This document shows, piece after piece, positions 26,358 through 36,218 of a stretch of DNA of 64,000 nt. The notes under the pieces were generated by a model, which was not told where the DNA came from, searched no databases, and worked only from the letters and a program-made list of their open reading frames with translations. How positions within the stretch are numbered: the first letter of the stretch is position 1; every line of letters begins with the position of its first letter. The DNA is from Kribbella pratensis (GTDB lineage Bacteria > Actinomycetota > Actinomycetes > Propionibacteriales > Kribbellaceae), in assembly GCF_004365355.1 (NCBI RefSeq), contig NZ_SODP01000001.1, positions 2,177,473-2,241,472 of the forward strand. The letters are read 5' to 3'. Both the position numbers and the translations under genes were made by a program.

Positions 26358-26813
26358 ATGACGATTGACGACCTGGATCGGATGATCCGCGCGTACGACG
26401 GTGTCCGGGTGCTCGAGGCCCAGGACGACCTCTTCTACCTCTACGATCCGGCCGCCGACCTCCCGCCGGAGCGACAGCAGCCGTTCGCCACCATTGTCAC
26501 CGGCGACCACTACGAGAAGGTGTCCCGGCTGGACGAGCCCGGCGCCTGGCGGCTGAACCTCGGCCTCACCAAGGCGACGTACACCTCACTCTTCGGTCCG
26601 GTGCCGACCGAGCGGGACGCGGACTGGGTGCTCGACTCGGTGCATGACTACACAGCACGGAACACGCTGATGCCGCACCCGTTCTACGCCGCGCAGTACT
26701 GGATTGCCGTGGTGAATCCGGTTGAGGCGCCGCCGCTCGTCCCGTTGGTGCAGGAGGCGTACGAGTTCGCGGCCCGTAAGTACGCCAACCATCAATCCCG
26801 CCAAACCCAGTGA
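26358..26813 (+). CDS. DUF6194-family protein
   Basis: The 151-residue protein of unknown function matches the DUF6194 pattern: MTIDDLDRMIRAYDGV at the N-terminus, PFATIVTGDHYEKVSRLDEP in the core, RLNLGLTKATYTSLFG and LMPHPFYAAQYWIAVVNP toward the C-terminus. There is no signal peptide or membrane segment. Related proteins resemble small luciferase-like or DUF2218-type cytosolic proteins, but no activity is established. GAAGG lies unusually close to ATG 26358. It is divergent from uvrC, 81 bp away, so its promoter overlaps the uvrC damage promoter region. Confidence 0.8.
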   Translation: MTIDDLDRMIRAYDGVRVLEAQDDLFYLYDPAADLPPERQQPFATIVTGDHYEKVSRLDEPGAWRLNLGLTKATYTSLFGPVPTERDADWVLDSVHDYTARNTLMPHPFYAAQYWIAVVNPVEAPPLVPLVQEAYEFAARKYANHQSRQTQ

Positions 26814-26962
26814 ACTTTGCAGTCGTGTTGCGGCTTGGCCCATAAGCCCGGTTTGACCCCCGGTTGGGATGAGCGACGTCTCTAGCGTGTGACCCAGGGT
26901 AGATGTGCAGGACCTTTGCGTGAGGCAACAAGGCCTTGCGCTGACTCGAGGGAGTTCCGCCC

Positions 26963-28183
26963 ATGTCCCCATCCCTGAGCATGCCACGCGCACTACTCGG
27001 TGCGGTCGCGGCTTCAGCGCTCGCGGTCACCGGCATCGTCGCGACGGCGGCCGGCAGCAACGCATCCCAGCAGGCGCCGGTGACGATCCGCGGCGCCGGC
27101 AGTTCGAACGCGATCCCCGGCAGCTACATCGTCGTACTGAACGGCCAGCGGTCGCAGGCCCAGACCCGGGTCACCACGCAGAGTCTGGCGACGAGCTACG
27201 ACGTCAAGGTCAAGGACCAGTACGACGCCTCGATCAAGGGCTTCTCCGCGAGTATGAGTGAGGACCAGGCGAAGAAGCTCGCCGGTGACTCGCGGGTCGC
27301 GTTCGTGCAGCAGAACCAGAAGATCACCGTCAGCCAGGACAACCCGCCGTGGGGCCTGGACCGGGCCGACCAGCGCGACCTGCCGCTGGACAAGAAGTAC
27401 GAGGCCTCGACCACCGCCGACAACGTGAACGTCTACGTGATCGACACCGGCATCTACGCCAAGCACAAGGACTTCGGTGACCGCGCGTCGGTCGGCACCG
27501 ACACCGTCGGCGACGGCCAGAACGGCGTCGACTGCATGGGCCACGGCAGCCACGTGGCGGGCACGATCGCGGGCACGACGTACGGCCTGGCCAAGGGTGC
27601 GAAGGTGATCGCGGTCCGGGTTCTCGACTGTAAGGGATCCGGGTCGACCGAGTCCGTGGTGGCCGGGATCGACTGGGTGACCAAGAACGCCAAGAAGCCC
27701 GCGGTCGCGAACATGAGCCTGGGCGGTGGCGCGGACGACGCGCTGGACGCGGCGGTCAAAGCCTCGGTCGGCGCCGGCATCACCTATGCCGTTGCTGCTG
27801 GCAACGATAGTGCGGACGTCTGCCTGAGCTCGCCGGCCCGGGAGCCCTCGGCGATCACCGTCGGCGCGACCGACGACCAGGACAAGCGGGCGTCGTTCTC
27901 GAACTTCGGCAAGTGCGTCGACCTGTTCGCGCCGGGGGTCGACATCACCTCGGTCGGCATCACCGACCCGGACGCGACCGCGAAGATGAGCGGTACGTCG
28001 ATGGCGACGCCGCATGTCGCCGGCGGGATCGCGCTCTACCTGGCCGACCACCCGGACGCGACACCGGCCGACGTCGCGAAGGCGCTGGTCGGCAACTCGA
28101 CGCCGGACAAGGTCGGCGACCCGGGCGACGCCTCGCCGAACAAGCTGCTGTACGTCGGGAAGGCCGACCCGGCCCAGTCCTGA
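26963..28183 (+). CDS. Secreted subtilisin-like serine protease (S8 family)
   Basis: This 406-residue preproprotease has a Sec signal peptide at 1 to about 35 (ALLGAVAASALAVTGIVATA core), an inhibitor_I9 propeptide at about 50-125 (IPGSYIVVLNGQRSQAQTRV onward) and a peptidase S8 domain from about 127. The catalytic triad is Asp161 (VIDTGI), His194 (GHGSHVAG) and Ser346 (GTSMATPH), with oxyanion Asn281 (AAGNDS). It resembles proteinase-K-like alkaline proteases of actinomycetes and should be exported to degrade proteins. GAGGGAG precedes ATG 26963. It is followed immediately by a 17-bp tandem repeat and a strong terminator. Confidence 0.95.
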   Translation: MSPSLSMPRALLGAVAASALAVTGIVATAAGSNASQQAPVTIRGAGSSNAIPGSYIVVLNGQRSQAQTRVTTQSLATSYDVKVKDQYDASIKGFSASMSEDQAKKLAGDSRVAFVQQNQKITVSQDNPPWGLDRADQRDLPLDKKYEASTTADNVNVYVIDTGIYAKHKDFGDRASVGTDTVGDGQNGVDCMGHGSHVAGTIAGTTYGLAKGAKVIAVRVLDCKGSGSTESVVAGIDWVTKNAKKPAVANMSLGGGADDALDAAVKASVGAGITYAVAAGNDSADVCLSSPAREPSAITVGATDDQDKRASFSNFGKCVDLFAPGVDITSVGITDPDATAKMSGTSMATPHVAGGIALYLADHPDATPADVAKALVGNSTPDKVGDPGDASPNKLLYVGKADPAQS

Positions 28184-28285
28184 CCACGTCCCGGCTTGAC
28201 CCACATCCCGGCTTGACCCACATCCCGGCTAGACCCACCTCCCGGCCAGACCCATGTCCCGGCTCGACGCATTTCATGGGTTGAC
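28184..28285. repeat. 17-bp tandem repeat (about six units)
   Basis: Starting directly after the protease stop codon, the core CCCGGC recurs at 28190, 28207, 28224, 28241 and 28258, exactly 17 bp apart. Unit example: CCCGGCTTGACCCACAT. A sixth unit is degenerate (CATGGG at 28275). No reading frame of its own is convincing. Confidence 0.9.
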
Positions 28286-28295
28286 CCACGAAGTC

Positions 28296-28332
28296 GGGGG
28301 TTCCCCACCCTGACTCCGGGTGGGGAACCCCC
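28296..28332. terminator. Strong bidirectional hairpin terminator
   Basis: GGGGGTTCCCCACCC (28296-28310), a 7-nt loop and GGGTGGGGAACCCCC (28318-28332) give a perfect 15-bp stem. It lies between the convergent protease and Rieske genes. Confidence 0.9.
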
Positions 28333-28335
28333 CAC

Positions 28336-28376
28336 TTGCCTGGTGGACCTATCAAGTTGCCTGGTGGACCTATCAA
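28336..28376. repeat. 21-bp direct repeat, two copies
   Basis: TTGCCTGGTGGACCTATCAA occurs at 28336-28355 and 28357-28376 (period 21 bp), followed by a degenerate third start (TTGGCTGG at 28378). It lies just past the hairpin and before the Rieske stop codon. Confidence 0.85.
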
Positions 28377-28401
28377 ATTGGCTGGCCGGCCCAGCAAAGG
28401 G

Positions 28402-28974
28402 TCAGGCGGACTGAACGATGTTGCTGCCCTGGACGGCGACGTTCACCGCGGGCAGCGGCGATTGCGCCGGACCGCTGGTCACGCTGCCGTCGGTGATCTT
28501 GAAGTGGCTGTTGTGGAACGGGCAGACGATCTGTCCGTCCTCGACCGAGCCGACGATGTTGCCCTGGTGCGTGCAGACCGCGGAGAAGCCCTTGTACTGA
28601 CCCGCGGTCGGCTGGGTCACCACGACCTTGGCGTCGGTGAACACCTTCCCGCCGCCGACCGGTACGTCGGACACCGGGCCGAGGACCGTCCCGCCACTGG
28701 CGGGAGCGCTCGACGACGGTGCACTCGATGACGCGCTAGGAGTGCTCGCTGTGGGCGCGGAACTCGAGCCGGTGGCCGACGGCGTCGAGGCGCCACCGCC
28801 GGAGGCGTCGTCGCTGCCGCCGCAGGCCGCGAGGATCGGGGCGCTGGCACCCACCAGCGCGGCCATGGCCGCGCAGCGGAGCACCGTCCTCCGGTCGCGC
28901 CGACCGTCCGCCGCTGCGCTGGGCACGGCCTCGGTCTGCTGCGGGGTGGCTGGTGCCATCGTGTCATCGCTCAT
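28402..28974 (-). CDS. Tat-exported Rieske [2Fe-2S] lipoprotein
   Basis: The 190-residue protein has a twin-arginine signal (GRRDRRTVLRCAAMAAL) and a lipobox (PILAACGG) at about residues 47-52, a Ser/Pro/Ala-rich linker of about 45 residues (SSSAPTASTPSASSSAPSSS), then a small Rieske domain with CTHQGN and CPFHNSHF, which bind the 2Fe-2S cluster through two Cys and two His. It would be a membrane-anchored extracytoplasmic electron-transfer protein. It stands alone, with no oxygenase or cytochrome partner nearby, so its redox partner is unknown. Its 3' end faces the strong terminator. Confidence 0.92.
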   Translation of the reverse strand: MSDDTMAPATPQQTEAVPSAAADGRRDRRTVLRCAAMAALVGASAPILAACGGSDDASGGGASTPSATGSSSAPTASTPSASSSAPSSSAPASGGTVLGPVSDVPVGGGKVFTDAKVVVTQPTAGQYKGFSAVCTHQGNIVGSVEDGQIVCPFHNSHFKITDGSVTSGPAQSPLPAVNVAVQGSNIVQSA

Positions 28975-29189
28975 GAATCTGGACCTCCAGGAGCCTGCTG
29001 GTCGAAGTAGTTGAACGCTATATACCGGGTCAAACGACCGGATGACCCGAACGGTTCAACGACTTCAGGATTGAACTGCAGTTTGAAGGTTTGCTGTGAA
29101 CCCGCTGCGAATCTGCTGGCCGCCACCCCCCGCGAGGGCTCGCGTCGACCGGGTGCCTGACAGACTTTGGGCGTGGGGAAGGCCATGGG

Positions 29190-30086
29190 ATGACAGGAAC
29201 GACGAACGACTCGACCGTCCTTCGGGCGATCGCGGACCTCGCACCGATGTGGATGCCGGGCTGCGTCGTCGACACCGCCGAGCGCACGGTCGAGGTCGGC
29301 TGGGGCCGCGGCGCCCTGCAGATGTCCGCGGTCGTCGGGCTGGGCGAGATCATCGATCGGTGCAATCAGGTCCCGCAGCACCGTTGGGCCGAGCAGATCG
29401 AGGCCTGGCTCCGCGCCGTCGTCGCCGAGGGTGAGCTGGCCACCGAGGAGCACCGGTTCGGCGACGTCGCGGAGCGGCAGCGGGCGCTGCTCGTGCAACG
29501 CGGGTGGTCCGCCCGCACGGCCGGCCCGGTGGCCGACGCGCTGATCCCGTTCGGGGACCACTTCGAGGTCGTGGTGTTCATCCGCACCGGTACCGAGCTG
29601 CGGCGGCTGACCGTCGTACGGCGATCGATGCTCGGCCTCGGCGATCCGGCCGTGCCGTCGCCGGTGCAGCTCACGCTGGAGCAGATCTCCGACCTGCGGC
29701 CGGTCGAGCACGACGGGTTCTCGGTGCTCAGCCGGGACGACGACCCGCTCGTGTCGATGGCGGTCGTCGATCGCGAGAATCTGCTGCCGCAGGCGTCTCT
29801 CGGCCTGGGCGTACTACTCGGCGTACCGCGGTTGAGCACGGTCGCCTTCTGCGCCGCGGATGCCGGGCAGGAGGCGGCGGACGGGCTGGCGAAGTTCGTC
29901 GCGGACACCTATCGCGACGCGCCGGACCAGTGCAGTCCGGACGTGTTCTGGCTGCAGGGCGACCGGATGGTCCAGGTGCCGGTCACGTTGGCCGAGCCGC
30001 CGACAGTCATGCTGCCGGCGGCGCTCCTGCCGTCGCCACGCCGTACCTGGGTCCGGCACCTCGTCCAGCAGCTGTTCCGCCGCTGA
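29190..30086 (+). CDS. Hypothetical protein, 298 residues
   Basis: I do not recognise this family with confidence. The protein is acidic and soluble, with no signal peptide or membrane helix. Visible stretches are LAPMWMPGCVVDTAERTVEV, FGDHFEVVVFIRTGTELRRL, LTLEQISDLRPVEHDGFSVL and STVAFCAADAGQEAADGLAK. The alternating strand/helix pattern and the position of the DDDPLVSMAVVDRENLL segment faintly resemble DUF1444-type proteins, but I would not assign it. GGAAGG lies 8 nt before ATG 29190. It is convergent with uvrA, with 12 bp between the stops. Confidence 0.7.
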   Translation: MTGTTNDSTVLRAIADLAPMWMPGCVVDTAERTVEVGWGRGALQMSAVVGLGEIIDRCNQVPQHRWAEQIEAWLRAVVAEGELATEEHRFGDVAERQRALLVQRGWSARTAGPVADALIPFGDHFEVVVFIRTGTELRRLTVVRRSMLGLGDPAVPSPVQLTLEQISDLRPVEHDGFSVLSRDDDPLVSMAVVDRENLLPQASLGLGVLLGVPRLSTVAFCAADAGQEAADGLAKFVADTYRDAPDQCSPDVFWLQGDRMVQVPVTLAEPPTVMLPAALLPSPRRTWVRHLVQQLFRR

Positions 30087-30098
30087 CGAAAGGGCTGG

Positions 30099-33131
<3,033 letters not shown>

Positions 33132-33178
33132 AAGCTCACTCTCAGCCGTTCTCGAGGGTATCCGGGGCATGCCCCGTC

Positions 33179-33201
33179 ATGCTAACGAGGCCCACCGACA
33201 A
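33179..33201 (-). promoter_or_regulatory. RecA-independent DNA-damage (PafBC-type) promoter of uvrA
   Basis: On the minus strand: TTGTCGGTG (33201-33193), 8 nt, TAGCAT (33184-33179). This is a perfect match to TTGTCRGTG-N8-TANNNT. The predicted transcript start near 33172 lies 2 nt before the ATG at 33170 and about 41 nt before the GTG at 33131. Confidence 0.85.
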
Positions 33202-33243
33202 AAACTTCCGCCGCCGGCCGCACTGCTTTCTCCGCGGGGTGCT

Positions 33244-33259
33244 TCGAAAGTATATTCGA
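33244..33259. promoter_or_regulatory. Degenerate LexA (SOS)-box-like palindrome
   Basis: TCGAA (33244-33248), six bases AGTATA, TTCGA (33255-33259). The actinobacterial SOS box is TCGAAC-N4-GTTCGA; both inner C/G positions differ here. It lies between the uvrA promoter and the divergent MBL gene, 43 bp upstream of the uvrA -35 element. Confidence 0.3.
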
Positions 33260-33346
33260 TCGCCGAGGGTGGTCTGCGCAGCCGGTGCGATCAGTGCGAG
33301 GATCGGCGGTGTCGCACAGGATCACCCGACATCCAGGGAGAGGCGC

Positions 33347-34006
33347 ATGCCGGAGTACCACGGGAACGTCAAGGTCGGCGGACCGGCCCAGACACACGAG
33401 CTGGCCCAGTTGATGATCACCAAGGTCGCCGTCGGGCCGATGGACAACAACGCCTACCTGCTGCGGTGCCGCCAGACCGACGAGCAGGTCCTGATCGACG
33501 CCGCGAACGACGCGGACACACTGCTCCAGCTGATCGGTGACGGCGGTCTCGCGCGTGTCGTGACCACGCACCGCCACCAGGACCACTGGGATGCACTGGC
33601 CGAGGTCGTCGCGCGGACCGGCGCCACCACCGTCGCCGGGCGGTACGACGCCGAGGGCATCCCGGTCCCGACCGACCAGCTCGTCGACGACGGCGACCAC
33701 ATCGCCGTCGGCCAGTGCAGCCTGCGCGTGATCCACCTCGTCGGCCACACCCCCGGCTCGATCGCCCTGGTGTACGACGACCCGGACGGCGCCCCGCACC
33801 TGTTCACCGGCGACTCGCTGTTCCCGGGAGGCGTGGGGAACACGCAGGGCGACGCGGAGCGCTTCACGTCGCTGATCAACGACGTCGAGACCAAGCTGTT
33901 CAACGAGCTCCCCGACGAGACCTGGGTCTACCCCGGCCACGGCTCCGACACCACCCTCGGCGCCGAGCGGCCGCACCTCGCCGAGTGGCGTGAGCGCGGC
34001 TGGTGA
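33347..34006 (+). CDS. MBL-fold metallo-hydrolase (glyoxalase II-like)
   Basis: The 219-residue metallo-beta-lactamase-fold protein carries the metal motif THRHQDHWD (HxHxDH) near residue 78, further ligands in VGHTPGS and FTGDSLFPGG, and the terminal VYPGHGSDTT histidine. It looks like a hydroxyacylglutathione-hydrolase or persulfide-dioxygenase-type enzyme, but the substrate is not defined. The first part (YHGNVKVGGPAQTHELAQLM) is typical of the actinobacterial subgroup. GGGAGAGG precedes ATG 33347. The stop overlaps the next gene's GTG, forming an operon with the GNAT gene. It is divergent from uvrA. Confidence 0.9.
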   Translation: MPEYHGNVKVGGPAQTHELAQLMITKVAVGPMDNNAYLLRCRQTDEQVLIDAANDADTLLQLIGDGGLARVVTTHRHQDHWDALAEVVARTGATTVAGRYDAEGIPVPTDQLVDDGDHIAVGQCSLRVIHLVGHTPGSIALVYDDPDGAPHLFTGDSLFPGGVGNTQGDAERFTSLINDVETKLFNELPDETWVYPGHGSDTTLGAERPHLAEWRERGW

Positions 34007-34539
34007 CCGGATTCGCCGACTACGAGCCGGATGTCGCCCGGCAGACCGTCGACGTCCAGGTGCGTCCGGGAGAACTGCGTGACCTGGACGCGTGTGCCGA
34101 GCTGATCGTGTCGCGGACCCACGGGTCCGCGGCCGAGCGGCGCGAGCGGCTGGTGGCCGACCTCGCCGACCCGGACAAATACATCGCCGTCGCGGTCGTC
34201 GGCGATGAGGTCGTCGGGTACGGCGGCGTGATCCACCACGAACTCAAACCCGACGACCCGCCGACAACCGCTCCGACGGGGTACTACCTGATCGGCCTGA
34301 TCGTCTCCCCCGCCTGGCGCCGCCACGGCATCGGCGAGCTGCTGACCCGCGACCGCCTACGCTGGACCGCCGAGCGCGCCGACGCCGTCTACTACTTCGC
34401 CAACCAGGCGAACGCCGCGATCCTCGACCTCAACAAGAGCTTCGGGTTCACCGAGGTCACCCGCGACTTCATCTTCCCGGGCGCCCCGCTGAAGCCCGGC
34501 ACCTGCGTCCTCCTCCGGGCCGGCCTCAACGGTCGGTGA
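34003..34539 (+). CDS. GNAT-family N-acetyltransferase
   Basis: The 178-residue acetyltransferase has VQVRPGELRDLDACAELI at the start, the beta-bulge strand GYYLIGLIVSPAWRRHGIGE (motif A with R-R-x-G-I-G for acetyl-CoA pyrophosphate binding) and FANQANAAILDLNKSFGFTE (motif B). It transfers an acetyl group to an amine; the substrate is unknown. GTG 34003 overlaps the MBL stop as GTGA, so translation is coupled. It is convergent with the serine protease gene, overlapping by 14 bp. Confidence 0.88.
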   Translation: MTGFADYEPDVARQTVDVQVRPGELRDLDACAELIVSRTHGSAAERRERLVADLADPDKYIAVAVVGDEVVGYGGVIHHELKPDDPPTTAPTGYYLIGLIVSPAWRRHGIGELLTRDRLRWTAERADAVYYFANQANAAILDLNKSFGFTEVTRDFIFPGAPLKPGTCVLLRAGLNGR

Positions 34540-35470
34540 GCTCGGCGGGGTAGGCGATCACGTCGACCAGGGCGTTGTTGCGGATCGCGGTGATCTCCGT
34601 GCGGCGGGCGATCGCGTCCTCGAACAGTTGCCGCTGCAGCGACTGAGCGTCCCGGAGCGGTACGCCGTCCACCGCCAGCACCAGGTCTCCTTGGCGCAGG
34701 CCCGCGGCGGCGGCCGGGCTCGCCGGGATGACCTCGACGACCCGGAGCGCTGTCCGCTGGTCGAACCGTTCCGCAAGTGACGGCCGGAGCGGCGCGGGCG
34801 TGGTCACGAGGCCGAGGTACGCGCGGCGTACGCGGCCGTCATGCAGGAGCGAGTAGATGATCCGGCGCGTCGTCGGGTTGATCGGGACGGCCAGGCCGAG
34901 GCCGATCCCGGCGACCGCGGTGTTGATGCCGATCACGCGACCGTTGCCGTCGGCCAGCGCTCCTCCGGAGTTGCCTGGGTTCAGTGCGGCGTCGGTCTGG
35001 ATGACGTCCTCGATGATCCGCTGCGCCGAACCGCTCCGCACCGGCAGCGACCGGCCTAGCGCGCTGACCACACCGGCTGTCACGCTCCCGGCCAGGCCGA
35101 GCGGGTTACCCACGGCAACCACCAGGTTCCCGACCTTCAGGTGATCCGCGTCGCCGTACTCTGGCGGATCCGGGATGTCGCGGTCGGCCCGCAGTACAGC
35201 GAGATCGGACAGCCGGTCCACTCCGACGACACGGGCCTGTGCCGTCGTCCCGTCGGCGAACTCCGCGGAAGCCTCGGATCCGTCGCCGACCACGTGCGCG
35301 TTGGTGAGCAGGTGACCGTCGCCGGTCAGCACCACGCCGGAGCCGGACGAGTCGCCGCGCCGGCTGTGGATCCGCAGGCTCGCGACCCGCGGGATCAGGT
35401 GTTCGGCCACCCCCGAGACCACCCGGGAGTAGGCATCCAGTACGTCGTCCCCAGCGATCTCGTCAGTCAT
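34526..35470 (-). CDS. S1C (HtrA/DegP-like) serine protease with PDZ domain, no signal peptide
   Basis: The 314-residue trypsin-fold protease has the triad His59 (LLTNAHVVG), Asp89 (LSDLAVL) and Ser168 (NPGNSGGAL), followed by a PDZ domain at about 215-305 (ASPAAAAGLRQGDLVLAVDG). Unlike most HtrA proteins it has no N-terminal membrane anchor or signal, so it should act in the cytoplasm in protein quality control. ATG 35470 has AGGAGG at 7-nt spacing; the ATG two codons earlier is too close to that site. It is divergent from the TetR-MMPL module. Confidence 0.9.
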   Translation of the reverse strand: MTDEIAGDDVLDAYSRVVSGVAEHLIPRVASLRIHSRRGDSSGSGVVLTGDGHLLTNAHVVGDGSEASAEFADGTTAQARVVGVDRLSDLAVLRADRDIPDPPEYGDADHLKVGNLVVAVGNPLGLAGSVTAGVVSALGRSLPVRSGSAQRIIEDVIQTDAALNPGNSGGALADGNGRVIGINTAVAGIGLGLAVPINPTTRRIIYSLLHDGRVRRAYLGLVTTPAPLRPSLAERFDQRTALRVVEVIPASPAAAAGLRQGDLVLAVDGVPLRDAQSLQRQLFEDAIARRTEITAIRNNALVDVIAYPAELTDR

Positions 35471-35540
35471 GGCCATGCCTCCTGAATTACAGGATTACAC
35501 CGCAAGCAAACTCGGACCAGCAGGTGAACCGGGCCACAAT

Positions 35541-35583
35541 ACTGACCGATCGGTTGAAAACTGGCCGATCGGTCAGTCAAGAT
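35541..35583. promoter_or_regulatory. TetR operator and promoter of the TetR-MMPL unit
   Basis: ACTGACCGATCGG (35541-35553) and CCGATCGGTCAGT (35565-35577) form a perfect 13-bp inverted repeat with an 11-nt spacer. Each half contains the classic TetR-type GACCGATCGGT. A -35 (TTGAAA, 35554-35559) lies in the spacer and a -10 (CAAGAT, 35578-35583) follows after 18 nt; the ATG at 35590 is 6 nt further, so the mRNA is leaderless. Repressor binding would block this promoter. Confidence 0.8.
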
Positions 35584-35589
35584 GCTGAC

Positions 35590-36138
35590 ATGGCAGTCAC
35601 CACCCCGGCCCGGGAGCGGACCAGGCACGAGATCGTCCGGCAGGCGATGAACCTGTTCCAGGCCGGCGGCTACAACGCGACGTCACTGCAGGACATCGCG
35701 ACGGCGGCCGGCTGCTCGAAGGCGACGGTGCTGTACCACTTCAGCGGCAAGCCGGCCGTGCTCGCGGCCGTCCTCGAGCCCGCCGCGGCCGACGTCGCCG
35801 AGCTGGTCAAGGCCGCTGCCCAACTGCCTCGCGCCGAGGCGCAGGAGCTCGCGATCCAGCGCTTCATCGATCTCGCCGTCGAGCACCGCGGGGTGGTCGA
35901 CGTGCTCCAGGACATCCTGGCGGTGATCGAGCAGATGCCCGAGTTCGGGCAGCTGGTCGCCGACGGCATGCGACTGACCGACTACATGGCCGGGTCCGAC
36001 GACCCGCTCGAACGGGACCTCGCCAAGTTCGCCATCAACGGTCTGCTCGGCGAGTGCCGGCATTCCGGGGAGCGCACCGACGACGACCTCCGAAGACTCT
36101 GCGACATCGCCCTGCGGAGACTGCTCCGCCGCGCCTGA
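35590..36138 (+). CDS. TetR/AcrR-family repressor of the MMPL transporter
   Basis: The 182-residue regulator has an N-terminal helix-turn-helix (RHEIVRQAMNLFQAGGYNAT then SLQDIATAAGCSKATVLYHF SGKPAV) with the classical Y-H-F in the recognition region. The C-terminal helical domain would bind a hydrophobic ligand. ATG 35590 is leaderless behind the promoter and lies next to the 13-bp-arm operator, so autoregulation is very likely. The MMPL transporter follows 80 bp downstream on the same strand, and its substrate is the presumed inducer. Confidence 0.93.
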   Translation: MAVTTPARERTRHEIVRQAMNLFQAGGYNATSLQDIATAAGCSKATVLYHFSGKPAVLAAVLEPAAADVAELVKAAAQLPRAEAQELAIQRFIDLAVEHRGVVDVLQDILAVIEQMPEFGQLVADGMRLTDYMAGSDDPLERDLAKFAINGLLGECRHSGERTDDDLRRLCDIALRRLLRRA

Positions 36139-36218
36139 GCCCTGACCCGCCCTCCGCCACCGCGCGGACGATCACCTCTGCCCGTACGCCGTACCGACCC
36201 GAACGGATGCACTTCCCG

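Noticed and set aside
26853-26888. TTGACC and TAGCGT as a promoter of the subtilase gene
   Set aside because: The spacer would be 24 nt, too long for a normal promoter.
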